Of a DNA stretch of 64,000 nucleotides, positions 1 to 13,554 are shown piece after piece. The first letter of the stretch is position 1. Every line of letters starts with the position of its first letter. The stretch comes from Microcebus murinus (Eukaryota > Chordata > Mammalia > Primates > Cheirogaleidae), in contig NC_134136.1 of assembly GCF_040939455.1 (NCBI RefSeq), forward strand, positions 106,194,014 to 106,258,013. Direction: 5' to 3'. The position numbers and the translations under genes are program-made. The notes under the pieces are model-generated. The model did not search any database. It saw only the letters and a program-made list of their open reading frames with translations, and was not told where the DNA came from.

Positions 1-1734
1 TAACCTGGTTTAGCCTCAGATAATCTGAGTAACTTCTTAAAAATTCAGATTCCTAGGGCCTTCTTAAATCCCTATTATGTCAGAATTTCTTATGGCAGAG
101 AGCCCAGGAATTGGCAATGGTGCTATAAATCACTGCAGGAAGAGTTGTTTTGTAAGAGTTTTGGGGGATGAATTAACCCAGATTATTAGTAATGGGTAGT
201 AACTTAACTAATATAAAGCTACCAACCATTAATTTACATAAATTTAACATACCTGCTCTGTAACAGATATAGGGTAAGGGGGAAGGTAAGGCTATGCATG
301 CGTATGTGGTCATGTTTGGGGAAAAATCTGCTGTGTGGAATCTAAAATGAAAGCCAGGAAGTAAGCATTTGCTATGTCTTTGGTACTGAGATAAATTATC
401 TATTTATTTCTATTTAAGAAACCATCTAGAAAAGTAAAGATGAGCAGTTTATCTAGCCTCTCTCACTTAATGAACTGTCTTTTAATAATATCTTAATACC
501 CTTCTCCCAATTCTATGGTCACCATCTACAATTTGGTCCTCTGCACAGTCCTTACTGGGGAGGGTACCCTGAGCAAATGATCATTACTGATTTTCCTGGC
601 ATCCTTGTATTGTGTTGTAAAATGTTAGTTTAAATTTATCTTTTTAAAAATAGTTTATAAGCCAGAGTTTGTGTGGCATGGATCAGTCGACCAGAGCCCA
701 ATCACCTCTAGGTGGATCATTAAAGTTTAGTTGTTGGCTATGCAAAGCTAAAGATCGGAAATTAGACCAATGATAACATTCCTGTCTGTTATGAACACTA
801 TCAATGACCTCCTTATGATATTCTTCCTGGAATTATTTATATCATTAATTTTTTTTCAAAAAATTCTCAGATAATGGAAAACTAGTATAAACCCAAAGGA
901 AGAGTATATATTAAGATCAATTCCAAATCCATCAGACACATGTCACCTTTTCCTTAATTTTACCTATATTCTAAACTTTCAATCTTAGTGAGCATTAAGA
1001 ATCAAGAAATCTTTGACCAATGATAAGTCATACTCAATATATAATCCTGGTTGATTGGATATAGACCAAGAAATGCTTTTTTAAAATCTTGCCCTTTTTA
1101 TGTCTTTATAAGATTCCTAGAATTTATTTCTGTTATTCTCAAAATGTTTCCTCAGGAGAATTTAGTAACATTCAGATTCACTTTGAACAATCACTAGTTA
1201 AGTACAAATTAGCTTCCAAAATCAATCTGAAAACATACATCTGCTGAAAGATGGTTTTCTCTTTTATGTTCCCCCTCCCATCTAAAAGTTATTAAGGAAG
1301 AGTCTGTTGCTATGGAAACGCTCAATTTGGCACCATCTGTATTCAAAATTCAATTGCTGCAAGCCTTCAGCCTATCTCTGGTTTTTAATTGGCAGACCTT
1401 CCCAGAATGCTTTACAAATCTTTTTTTTCTGTAAGAATCTAATCCATAAAGCATATCACAATGTAAAGCATCATGAAAGTTCACAATGCAAGCCTCACTC
1501 CATTATCTTAAGATCACACTTTTAAGGCCGCAAAGCATTAAGCCTTCTGATAATTACTTGGCATGGGGTTAATGCCTAAAATTTATTGCCAAGTTGTTTC
1601 TCTGCCTAATGGATTCCACATTTAAAGAAGATACTCATTGTAAAAGTGACTTAAGTATTACAAAGACACTGAAAAAGAGTCCCAGTGAGAAATTTGTATC
1701 ACATTACACAGTTCAGACTAGAAAACAAATATAG

Positions 1735-1880
1735 GAATCAGAATTTAGAATGCATATTTTGGCATCAGTCAGATCTGAGCTCAAATATTAATTGGGGCAT
1801 TTGGCTTTTACTTAACTTTTCTAAGTCTCATTTTCCTCATCTGTAAAAGATATATTATAAGGATTATAAAGTATGCATTT
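1735..1880 (+). repeat. MIR SINE
   Basis: The core pattern of a MIR is present in order: CAGATCTGAGCTCAAAT, then TTACTTAACTTTTCTAAG, then TCATTTTCCTCATCTGTAAAA. This tRNA-derived SINE predates placental mammals. The copy is diverged. Confidence 0.8.
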
Positions 1881-3238
1881 TGGGGAATATACACACTTCA
1901 CATAAAATATAATGGCATTTGAAAATCTGTTAATCCACATGGTCTTGAAGACTATTCCTCCGGAATGTCAAGTGGCTGTGTATAAGTATTGTTAAAATTC
2001 ATAGAAGAGAGAGTTAAAGAAGCCTGGAATCGTCTGAATAATTCTGTTTTAATAAAGGAAGGATATAGCTGGATCTTGGAGAAGTGTAAATATGCTCCAG
2101 GCAAGAAAATGCCAAAAATAATGTCCGCATAGTCGTGGGTCCAATCATGACATTTTGATGGGATAAAGAAGTAACTCACCATAATTGAATATTGGTGTGG
2201 TCTCTTGGGAAGCTCTGTCAACCTACCATGTTATAGTTATCCTATGTGAATAGAGAACCACATAGCTAAATAGGATTAGGACGTCACCCTCTGGAGTTGT
2301 ACAATGCAGCATGCTTACTGCACCATACCACTGTCCTCCTGAATAGCCAGCCTTCCTCTTTGATGACCCTTAAGGGGCAACATTCCAACTATATTATTAT
2401 ACTTACTGCTCTTAGGTTACCACACTTTTGAAAACTCATGTTTTTGACTAATTTTAACCTTATTATATATTTTTAATTTATCTACTTTAGTCTATTTCAG
2501 TGATAAACAATCATAATATTTTGGTTCCTCTGAAAAGTCGACTGTTATCTTTATGTGTATTCTGATGTGAACCCCTTTATAGATTTCCTTTCCTTTTTCC
2601 CCCTAAATTTGTAAAATGTATAACTTTTATGACAAATAATCAGTACTTATGACATGAAAGCATAAAGATAACTTTATCTGCCTTCACTTCTTCCTTTAAA
2701 TCTACTCAAGGGAGTAGTTTTTCCTCTACCCTTGAGTGAAAACAAGGGCAAGTTATATGTCTTTTCTGACCATCGTTAGGTAATACAAAGTCCTGTTGTT
2801 ATTTTAAGATATTAAAATTAAAATGTCCAATCCAATACATTAAGTAGCACTTCAAACTCACAAATTATGAGTTCTTCTTCAACTAGGAGAGGATGCAAGT
2901 GGGAAGTGGGCAGGTCCCTTACTACCTTGAGTAGTGGGTATGGTGGACTTCCTCTTTCTGTCTTACTAGTCTTCTCCCTCATTCACCAACTGCTATTTCT
3001 CACCCTAACAGGGTTGAATGGGAGTGACAAGAGGAGAGGGAATGTGTGCAGATAATTCTTATTTGACTCAGTACTATCACTGTTATAATGTGACTTTGTG
3101 CTTTCTGAGTCTGGCTGATGTTAAATACCACTTAAGGGGTGTTATAGAGGTGAAATGTATCTCCCACCTTTACGATCCAACTCCAATTCACTTATTCTAT
3201 GATATGTTCCACAATTATTTCAATGGACAGTCAACACA

Positions 3239-3295
3239 AACTCATCTGAACCTACTGTATGCCAAGCACTGGCCTAAAGTTCTAGGAAATCTATG
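3239..3295 (-). repeat. L2 LINE 3'-end fragment
   Basis: CTACTGTATGCCAAGCACTGGCCT matches the reverse complement of the L2 tail (..ACTATGTGCCAGGCACTG..). It is a short, old fragment. Confidence 0.5.
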
Positions 3296-3419
3296 ATGAA
3301 AAAAAAAATAACCACAGTACCTGGCCTCATGCAGCTAAATTTATTTTTCCTTTGCATTTCTATTTTTTCTTTGCATATACTTTGGATTTATGGTTCATAT
3401 AAAAGTTATTATCATTATA

Positions 3420-3550
3420 CATCTGTCTCCTCCTGGATTGTCACCTTCTTTACAAAACAATTCACATTTTATTCACTTTTATTTATACTTCTCCTCCAAT
3501 TGTCACTAAATAATTATTATTAAATAGAATAATGAACAATGAATAAATGG
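3420..3550 (+). repeat. Possible L2 LINE tail
   Basis: The stretch begins TCTGTCTCCTCC and ends with AATGAATAAATGGATGGATG, resembling the L2 3' tail with its short tandem TGAA-type end. It is strongly diverged. Confidence 0.35.
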
Positions 3551-5558
3551 ATGGATGTGCAGAGGGATGAATGCATAAATCAAAAAAGTTACAAATATGT
3601 ATTGTTTATATTTCTCCTATGACTCATATATTCTACCTAATATTATACTAATTTTACTATTTCTACTTAATAAAGATTATAATAGAGGAGGCTATAGCAT
3701 AGCTTTCTTGGAATAGCATATAATTCCTGTCCAATACTTGCATACTATAAGTACATAATCAACATTTGATAAATAAATGTGTGAATATAAATTTCAGTAT
3801 TTTAAACTTATATTTTCCCTTCATGTAATTTACATATGAATACCAATTATTAAGAATGAAAATTAGGGCAAGTTTTAAATATAATTCAATCACAGCTTTT
3901 GGGAAATCAGTAAAATAATCTTTCACTCCAGATGGATTTCTTTGTATGAATTGGACCCTTATTAAATATTTGAAGATTTATATATTTATAGAAAAAACTT
4001 ATCAGTCTCACCCCTACCTTTTAGAGGAGAGTCAATCTATGTTTAATTTGCTTCTATAAGCTTGAAGGTGAAAATTTATTTCGTAAGCATTCAATGACTA
4101 TTTTCTAGGTACTATTCTTAATCTATGTACTTTAAGGAATGGTGCCTATCCCTAAGTGGCTCACTACTTATGTGAGAGAGAAACTTGAAATATTTACTAT
4201 TATACATATTGAAAGATTTATTATATTTCTAATTAAATTATACTAAACCGTATATGAACATAGTTTAATGTTCTTTTCTTATTATCATAGTACACTGTGA
4301 TACTGAGGAATCTAATTTTTAAATGAAATAATGAGTCCAATTATTTTAGCATACTAAAGTTAAATAAAAATTTTATTAATTTTCATTTCAAATCAACATT
4401 ATGATATTATATTAAGATCCTTTTTAATTGTATTCCTTAGAGATGCCAATTCTGGTTTTAAAAAACCAACTTGGTATTCAACAGTTTTTATTTGAACTAG
4501 ACCGTTATATATGCCAGTTATTTTAGTGGATGGAATTTTAAATTAGGAATCTGGCTTCTATACTCCCGATAAAGACCCATTACATAATTTTGAGGTCAAT
4601 ATATATTTAAAGTTAACCTATTTTGAATGGCCATCCAACTTGTTGATGTATATATTTAGAATCAAGATACAAAAATAATGAAATTATTTAATCAAAACAT
4701 AAACAAAATATGACTTACCCTCTGAAATTAAGTAACTCCCAAGTGCCTTATCCCAGATTTTGATACTTACTGCTGCAAAGTATCATGGTCAGTCTATTTT
4801 TTGTCTTAAAATATGTAAAACTCATTACCTACGTAATGAAGTGTAAGGCCAACAAATGCACGGTTTTTAATGGCTACAGCACATTTTGCTGGCTGCCACA
4901 CATTGATATTTATTCTACTTCTCCTAGGGACAACAGGTTACTTAGTCATGCACTGCTTTCTTTATATAATGCAAATTCATATTCCCATTTTGTCTTATAA
5001 CTTCTCCATTCAAGCTGTCTGAACCATTTAAATAAACATCATGATAATAAGAAAAGAAAAAGAAATTTTCATTAAGAAAAAGGTTTTAAAAATCTAATCG
5101 AAATTTCTACTTTCAAGATTGAAGGAAGGGAGGTGGGAAATTGAGCTTTTTAAGATTAAGAGCTCTCTAGTTACATTTTGTTTCTACTTTGCTCAAAGCA
5201 GCAGAGCCTCCAAAAGCGAACTGAAGAACATTTCAAATGGCCTAGTGTGTCATATTCTGCAAGGATGGGGTATGTGAACTGGAATTGGACAAAGGTGCTT
5301 TTAAAATGTGTTATTTATAAGAGATTGTACTAAAAAGCCCCTCAATTCCTTAAGACTGAAAATTCACCTACCATTTCAAAGTCTGGGTCTGTCTGCTTTG
5401 GGTTTCTTTTTCTCTCCCTTTTTTTTGTTTGCTTTTTAAGCAGGGCATTTTGTTAATCTCCTCAGGGTAATTCTTTCTAGTAGTGAATCACAGGAGGGAT
5501 ATGATGGTGGCAGCTTGTAGCCTACACTAGCTGCCAGCTTCCTTGTGAGATAGTCCAT

Positions 5559-5665
5559 TCAATTGGTACGTATTTATGGCATGCCTGTTATTTTCAGAAC
5601 AAGATGCTAGAATTATAAGAATTCAAATATAAAGGAGTAACAGTGTGAAGCTTATAGTCAGTCAG
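5559..5665 (-). repeat. L2 LINE 3'-end fragment
   Basis: TATTTATGGCATGCCTGTTATTTTCAGAACAAGATGCTAG followed by AGCTTATAGTCAGTCAGGGAGA follows the order of an inverted L2 tail (..GCTTACAGTCTAGTGGGG..). It is diverged. The long motif spans about 5563-5603. Confidence 0.45.
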
Positions 5666-6184
5666 GGAGATGAAACATATACCACATGGAAAATATCCTT
5701 AGAGAGACACAAATATGCTTGGAATTCCCAACCTCTGGCATTTAATAACTTACAGATGTGACAACATGAGAAAGAGATGTGCTTTCCTACCTCCATATTT
5801 CTAGCTGAACTTCCAGTTCTCCTGCTTCTCCTACTGGAAGGCTTTATTTTTTGTAAACATATGTTAGCTTTTTATTTTTCTAAAATGGGCTAAATGTGCT
5901 TTTGCTTAATGGCATAGGCATTAATCCCTCTGAGGATCTTTAAGTCCTATGAGTCAATAAATACCCAGGATACTTGAACTTAATTGAAATAAACTATCAT
6001 AAGTTGATAAATAATTTATATAAAAATATAATATATGTGACTTACATGTAATATATAATTTATAACTACACACATGCATGAGTATATAAGAATCTCTATA
6101 TACACACACACATAAACTTTCAATAACTGACTCTCAAAATGTAGCCTCCCTTTGGCATAGGTTTTGGGAAAGAACACCCATCTA

Positions 6185-6420
6185 ACACCTGTTTTTAGGG
6201 TTAGTTAAATCCTGGCTCTCCCATTTGCTGTCTCTGTGATCTTGAGCAAATACTATTATAATATTAATATCTTTGATCCTTGATTTTTTCCTCATTTATT
6301 TAATAAGGACAATATATACCTTAGGGGCTGTAATGAAAATGAAATCCACTTATATATGTATAAGAGTACTTTATCTAATTCATGTAAAGCACAATCCAAA
6401 TCTAAAGTATTATTTTATGA
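6185..6420 (+). repeat. MIR SINE
   Basis: AAATCCTGGCTCTCCCATTTGCTG, CTGTGATCTTGAGCAAAT and TTTTTTCCTCATTTATTTAAT follow the MIR consensus order (tRNA-related head, core, tail). Confidence 0.7.
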
Positions 6421-7684
6421 GACATTTTTGAATCCGAATAAAATTAGATTTTTTTGCCCCATAAATAAGTGAAGATACTGACAGCTTCAAATTGTCTGAA
6501 GCATTTCATATTCTGGAGTTCCCTGGGGTATGTTTTTAGTTACCTAAATACCTAGCTACTGAGGGGAAGCATGGGTATTTTGGTTGCCCCACCAGATACT
6601 AAAAAAAAACCCGAATCTCCATTTATTGCTATGTGCTAAATATGCACAAAATATGCTTGGCATGATATCCAATGCTGAAAGACACATAACCTGCTGTCAT
6701 AAAATTCTTAGCAATTTACAAAGTCTTGTAACCACAGAAAAATTTTCCCATTTTACAGCCCAGTGGGATTGTGTCTTCCCCCTTTAGTGGTTCCTATAAC
6801 AGATAAGACTAAATCAAACCCTTCCTGAGGAGCAGGTAAAGTGCCATTGTTTTAAAAGGCCAACATGAGCCTATATATTCCCATGTTGTTCATATTACCT
6901 TATCATTCTGCACAATTACACTTGATGTTCACATTTTCAGGTTGACTGGATTTTATCAAGTCATGGCACAGTTTTCTGCTTAATTATAGAGAAAGGTGTT
7001 TTCCCTTCATTCTTATTTAGTACATTTGGGAGTCAATTTTATCTTTTCAAACACTCTGTTGTTTAGTACACAATTTTCTGTTAACAACTGAATCAGGCTG
7101 GTAGATGACCACCAGCATGGGTAGATGACTTTCCTTTTTTTCATCAGTTCTACATTTTTCTGAAAGTTAGCTGGGGTCCAGGCAACAGTTCCATGATTCC
7201 TATATGAAAGAGAAAAATCCAACTCCAATGGTCAGGTTTATTATTTCTATCACTGCCTTACAGACTTTGTAGGGGATTCCCAATGGCTTCACTCCTATGA
7301 CCCAGGGTGAGACTGAGAGATGGTAATAAGGCAAACTATACTATAGTTGGAAACCCTGAAAGTAGAATATTCTGCATATTTTTGCTTTATTTTACTATTG
7401 AAAGAAAATATCATGAAGTATTTCATTTATTCCTTCATAAAATTTTTATGAAGAATCTAATTTTTCCAAGGCCCTAGACTGGAACTTAAGAGAAACAACA
7501 TTCTCAGTGAAGACAAATTTCTTGAGACAGTACTCAAAATTATGTGCATAGACACAAGAACAGTTACCAATCTTGGTGCATCCATTTTCTAGGTGTGAAA
7601 ATCTTTTACCCTTATAGTAGGGCACTATCACTGTTGACTCCCTAGAAGGCCTAGTGGAGCTCTCTCAATAATGAGGATAGTTTA

Positions 7685-8057
7685 TTGTTATGGACTGAAT
7701 GTTATTGTGTCCCCAAAATTCATATGATGTATTTTGTGCTAACATTCAATGTGATGGTATTTGGAAGTAGGGCCTTTGGGAGATAATTATGTTTAGATAA
7801 AGTCATAGGGATGGGGCCCCCATAATAGGATTAGTGTTCCTATAAGAAGAGAGACCAGAGCTCTTTTTCTCTCCAAAATGTGGGGATATAGTGAGAAGGT
7901 GGTGATTACAAGCCAAGAAGGCAGCTCTCATGAGGAACTGAATCTGGAAGCACCATGATCTTGGACTTTCCAAACTCCAGAACTGTGATAAATAACTGTC
8001 TATTGTTTAAGCCAGAAAGACTATAGTACTACAGCAGCCAGAGCTGACTAAGACACT
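7685..8057 (+). mobile_element. Old MaLR (ERVL-related) solo LTR, MLT1-like
   Basis: It begins TGTTATGGACTGAATG, continues with GTGTCCCCAAAATTCATATG, GATGGTATTTGGAAGTAGGG, a CTATAAGAAGAGAGACCAGAG block and CCAGAACTGTGATAAATAA (polyadenylation signal region), and ends CTGACTAAGACA. This is the usual order of a complete MLT1-type LTR of the mammalian MaLR group. There is no internal retroviral sequence next to it, so it is a solo LTR. Confidence 0.8.
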
Positions 8058-8061
8058 GATA

Positions 8062-8250
8062 TTTATATAGTCATTAGCCATTTGAAAAGGGCTTTTCCAT
8101 GTGTCATCCCATTGAATCCTAACCCCAATCTGGTATGGAAGGTATTGGGATTCCAATTACACAGATGAGAAAGCAAAGTATCAGAGAGATTAAATGATTT
8201 GCTAAGGGTCCCACCGTCACTAAGGTACAGAGTCAGGACTGAAAACTAAG
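8062..8250 (-). repeat. MIR SINE
   Basis: TTACACAGATGAGAAAGC, AAATGATTTGCTAAGGGTC and GTACAGAGTCAGGACTG are the reverse complement of the MIR core and head. Confidence 0.75.
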
Positions 8251-8709
8251 TCTTCACATTTTAAATTTAGTGTTTTTAGTACTACATTATTCCTAAAATG
8301 AAATTAAGGAGAGACATTCTTATGTGTTTTTATCACTAACATAAAAGTAATAATAATTATTGTTGTCATCATCATTGTTATCATTATCCTATAAGTAACT
8401 ATTAGCTGCCTAGTGCTTTCTATTAGGCCTCCAAAACCCAAAAGCTTTCTTTGTAAAACCCATGATTTTCATGTGCAGCCAGGCTGAGTGGACCTTAGAT
8501 AATCATCATTATGTTCAGAGCTATAGAAAAAATTTTCAGGAGTTCTTGTTCCTTTTGATATGCACATGCAGGATAAAGTACGTGTATCAGTGGTCTGATA
8601 CATTCAGGGCAGAAAGCATTACTGGTATTTGTGGGGGTGTATAATGGATATAGTCAAAGCAACATGGGGTCATGTTTCAGAAAACTTAGTGCAGAAATAA
8701 GTGTGAATT

Positions 8710-9104
8710 CCAAGACTAGATCATAAAAGGTGTTGTAGCTTCTGCCTTGGACTTATGGTTTGCTTGTCCTGGGGGAAGCCAGCCGCCATGTCATGGGGTC
8801 ACTCAAGTAGTCCCACGGAGAAGCTCATATAGAGATGAACCAACTAGCTCTTACCAACTCACAGACCATATAAGTGAACCACCTTGAAAGTAAATCCTCT
8901 AGCCATAGTCAAGCATTCATATGACTGTAGCCCAATTGATATCTGACTGAAACCCCAGAAGAGATCCTGAAACAGAACCACCTACCCAAGTCACACATGA
9001 ATCCGGACCTACAGAACCTGTGAGAGATAAAAAATGATTATTGCTGTTTTAAGAAATTAACTTTAGGGGTGATTATTTTACAGCAATAGGTAGCTATGCA
9101 AACT
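8710..9104 (+). mobile_element. Old LTR-like interspersed repeat
   Basis: Blocks reading GGGGAAGCCAGCCGCCATGTC, CAGAACCTGTGAGAGATAAAA and GCTGTTTTAAGAAATTAAC, then TTTTACAGCAATAGGTAGCTA resemble a common mammalian LTR type with the usual 'preceding AATAAA, GTTTTAAGCC' 3' end. I am unsure of the family name. Confidence 0.5.
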
Positions 9105-10206
9105 TTTTTTTTGGCAAAAGTTGAATGAGCTCCGCTCTTTCTTTTGCATTTAGAAAGATCATAATCTATTAATCCTTTCTACTTACTTTATAAATGCTTT
9201 CCTTAAGGCAGGTATAACAGAATAAAGACTGGTTGCAAGCAATTTGTTATGCTGCTTCAAATTATGTATGAGGTGATATTGTTAAAGAAAAAATGGTAGG
9301 TCTAAAATAATAATCCCTATACTTTTCTACCACCCTAGAAATGCTGAGAACATCTTTTAGGAGCAATCCATGACACATATCTAACCTTTGGCTTAGTTTC
9401 ATCTAAACTGCATGTGCCACCTAGGAGTAATGTTCCCATTTATGCCCACAGGTACTAAAATATAACAGAAATTCAGGATTTTAGTTGCAAGGCCTCATTA
9501 AGCCATAAGATAAAAATGCTAGCTTATAAAAATGTGGAACCTCTCTTTCTGGGTGCATCTATTTTGTATTTGTCTTATCAGATAGCTCACTTTGCATGTG
9601 AAATTCTTTATATTTATTCATCATCAATTTTATTCTATCATACAAAAATAAAACATTTATATTAATTGGTTGATTTATTTAATAGCTATATTCATTATGC
9701 TTAATTTCTAAAGTATATAAGTAAAACATTTAACCCAAATCTTTCTCCTTAAAATGAAACATAATGAAAAAATAAGCAATTAGTAGAAAACACTATTTTT
9801 GTTCATAATTATGGGTACATCACATTAAATAAAATGTCTCCTATCACACATTTACTTGAAAAATTAATTGAATATAATCATGACAGCTGATTTGGATTTT
9901 AAATCCTATTTAAATATATTTTGATATTAATTCTCTAATGAATTTAAAGTGAGATACATTAAAACATAATTATTTCATGATAGATGATTATTATAAATTT
10001 ACCACAACTTATAGAAATATAAAAACATATATACTTGTTTTTCATAGGTAAAAGTTTTAATATATAAGTTATAATTATTCTGATGGAGCTCTGAAATTAA
10101 GATATTACAGACCATTTCTATTATTTAATATATATTTCCAGGTATCCTATTAATGAGGTACTAATAAAAATTAAAAGAATCATGAGATTTACATGTGAAG
10201 AAACAC

Positions 10207-10596
10207 ATGGCATTAGGAACCTTGTAGTGATGGTTAATTTTATGGATCAAATTGGCTAGGCTAAGGTACTCGATTGTTTGGTAAAGTACCATTCTAGATG
10301 TTGCTGTGAAGATATTTTTTAGATGTCATTAACAATTTTATCAGTATACTCTGAGTAAAGCAGATTATCCTCTATAATGTGGGTGGGTATCATTCAATCA
10401 GTTGTGAAGGCCTTAAGAGAAAAGATTGAAATATCCAGAAGAGGAAGGAATTCTGCCTCTATATTGCCTTTGGACTTAAGACTGCAGCATCAACTCTTCC
10501 CTATGCCTCCATCCTGCCAGACTGTCCTGCAGCATTTAGGCCTTTCAGCCCCCACAATCAAATGAGCCAATACCTTAAAACCATTCACTCTGTCTC

Positions 10597-10635
<39 letters not shown>

Positions 10636-10711
10636 ATATATAAAATATACACACACATCCTATTGGTTCTGTTTCTCTGGATAGCCCTGACTAATACACT
10701 CACTATGCTTA
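10207..10711 (+). mobile_element. Old ERVL-type solo LTR with internal CA repeat
   Basis: It starts TGATGGTTAATTTTATGGAT, contains TAAAGCAGATTATCCTCTATAATGTGGGTGGG and ends TTCTGTTTCTCTGGATAGCCCTGACTAATACA (both ranges in the conserved LTR order, about 10358-10388 and 10668-10699). TG...CA ends fit an LTR. The U5-side pyrimidine/CA segment has expanded into a microsatellite. The exact family is uncertain. Confidence 0.65.
10600..10633. repeat. (CA)n microsatellite
   Basis: About 17 uninterrupted CA units, followed by TATATA and a second short CA run, inside the LTR above. Confidence 0.95.
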
Positions 10712-11774
10712 GCAAATAACACTGGAAAAAAGATTTGTAATAACAGTAATAATAATAATATATATGTGGTGAAACACTTATTTTTGGAGTAGGATTGAGG
10801 AAATGAGCAAGTGATGTTTTGTTTAATTCCTGGTATACTATCAGGGTCCATTGTATCCAAATTTACTTTTTGAGTTTCTTTTTTGAGAAGTTCTATTTGT
10901 AAAATTTGAGATTTTAAGAATTTTTTTTTTCCTAGAGATTTCCTAAAGAAAAAGAGAAATGTTATTTGTATTTTTAAAGAAAATAAATTTTAAATTTATG
11001 TTTTCCAACTAACATATGGGTCTACTGAACCCATTTATAAATATAAAATACATTATGGACTCAGTGATCTTAATTTTCCGGTATTTTGAAACATTGTGCT
11101 ATTTCATCATTACCCATCAATTATTTCTAAGTATGCTAAAATAATGAAAATGATAAGGAAATGTAAGAAGGATGGAATTGCTTAAAAGAATGATATAATA
11201 GTGAAATAAATCTTCATCCTTTTATTATTATGTTGATTGCCCAAAATATTGCATATTTTTTTCTCAAAGGTATAAAAGAAGACTAGAGACACCATTTTTG
11301 AAATCTGCTTTTAGCTTTCATTTACCACAGTTGGAAATTTACAATTCTTCATTTTCTCCCATAATGTCAAAGAAATTTGGCACAGGAAGGCATTTTATAA
11401 TTATTAGACACAACTGAAGATAAATGCAAAGAGAGAAAGTAGCATTTTAGACTCTAATAATAATGGTGAAATTGATCATATAGGTGAAATCTTAGATTGT
11501 GAATCTTCAGATCATGAAAACCTAGATGAATTTTCTCGAACACAAAGACTGATAGTGAACAATATATTTCTAATGACAGAAAGGAAATATATTTTAATCC
11601 ACTTATTCAATAGGAAGGACTTTACCACACAATATTTAGCTACAAGAACTTGAATAATCCTCTTTTCCTAAATGATGTGGAACATACATCACATCATATA
11701 TGATGTTTGTGAATCAAAATTTATTTGCTACAAAGAAGTTTATTGTATTTAAATCATTATTAAAATTTCTCATA

Positions 11775-13540
11775 GGGGACAAGATGGCGGACCAAAGACA
11801 CCACCAGCCAGAGTCTCTGTAAGAAGGAGAAGTTTTAGATGAAAGAGAAAAAACAAATATACAGACAGACATAGATCAGATGAGGGTCTGAAGGAAGGGT
11901 GCCTGAACCTACAGGAGACTCCATGAGAGATGCTGCAGTCGAACTTGAAGAAGAAAGGCATTGACAGGGATTAAGCTCAGAGAGGCTCGGGGACGAGGAA
12001 GGATAGCTGGATTGGCTAACATGCCCCTTCCTTGCATCTTGGACTGTTGGTGGGCTCCCAAGCTTCTGGAGAGACTTTTTTCCAAAGTGAGCCCAGAGAG
12101 TGCTGCTGCCAGTGAGTGGAGAGCTTCTTATGGACAGGGCACCAGGCTCTCACCCTGCCTCACAGACTTGAGCTGGATGGTAGGTGCCATATAACTTCTC
12201 TACCCACCAGATGCCTTTGCCCTACCCAGGGGACCTCAATCCCTCAGGTTCTGTCTTGTTCATCCCCACAAAAACATTTCCCAACTCTAGCCCTGACCAC
12301 AGGAGCCATAGGGGTCCATTGGGTCCCAGGTGATCTGTCTGACTCTAGAGCCCCATCATTCTGGGTGGACTGTCTCCTGAAGAGAGGGTCAGAGACAATC
12401 AGAGGGTGGACTTTCCTCTACTTAGATCCATTTCACATCTTCCTCTCCCCCAACTGTAGGCTCCTGAGAGAGACAATTGGGCCACCAGAGGGAGCCTTCA
12501 ACAGTGACAAGGGAATCAAACCTTTTCTTTTGGGGTCCTACAGCAGATTGAGGGGTGCTTAGATTGTGAAATCCCTGCCTGCTGGCCCTCTCTGGTGCTG
12601 CTTTCCTGGTGACTTAAGCAAAGTGGGACACATCCCAAGGTGGAAAGACATTGAATCACCACGGGCACCCCATGAGAGAGACTTGGGATAAGTATCCTTC
12701 TCCCTGGCATTGTCAGGGTTTGATCTCTGTGGTCTGGGGGACAGACCTGCAGGCCAGATCCTGTACACCCAGGTCTTTATCACATGTCTTGGGGGCACAG
12801 TGGTGATATTTGTGAATTAGTCTTCCCCCTGCAGGGGAAGATCAAGGGTGAGAGTGCACAGTGGGTCTTAGCTGTGGTGAACATGTGGGGCACCCGTCCT
12901 TCCATGGGAAGGCTGCACTTTTAGGTCAGGCCAGGATCCTGGGCAGAGAACCTCCTGGCCTGCATCAAAGTCATGGGGGAGCTCAGTTGGCTTGAGGTCC
13001 TGCCTACCGGCAGAGGCCTAGAAAAAAAGCATGAAATAGAAGACAGTGGAAATGAGCAAGGCCTGCTTTAGACTGCCAGAATGCGGGTCTCAGACAGCCC
13101 CACCTCCACACGCAGACTTGGTTGAGTGGAGCCACATCAGCCCCTCCCTGGCAGCTTTACCCAGAGGCAGGGAACAGACCTTTGATCCCTACTAAAAGCA
13201 TTTGTGGGGCTTGAGGGCAGACTCACCCAACCCAGTCCCACTTAGCCTCACTCTCAAACCTGCCTCTGCTTAGATGAAGAATAAGGACTCACCTGGAAGT
13301 TCCAGGACCCCATCTACCACCTGGGGATTAGAGTGCTTCTACTGAGGAACTAGAGCTGTTTACAGGACCCAAAAATAACATTGCAGCTTGTTCCTCCTGG
13401 GAAGTGCAACCTACTGACTGGAAGGTCAATTTTCATGCCCTTTTACTGCATTTACTGATTCATCATACAGGGTGTGTTCGATTCTCACCTACAAGCACCA
13501 CCTACTGGCTCATATTAAATTGAGCATGTTATTATCTAAA
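11775..13540 (+). promoter_or_regulatory. L1 5' UTR / internal promoter region
   Basis: This is the GC-rich leader of the L1, standing out from the AT-rich intron. In L1 elements it holds the internal RNA polymerase II promoter. A 148-codon open frame at 12116-12562 lies inside it and has no relation to ORF1 or ORF2, so I read it as a chance frame. Whether any promoter activity survives cannot be told from sequence. Confidence 0.6.
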
Positions 13541-13554
13541 CAAAAGAAAATCCA

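Noticed and set aside
12116..12562. 148-codon open frame, one of the longest in the window
   Set aside because: It lies within the GC-rich 5' UTR of the L1, has no L1 ORF1/ORF2 similarity and overlaps other chance frames. The known primate ORF0 is antisense in the L1 5' UTR and short, so this is not it.
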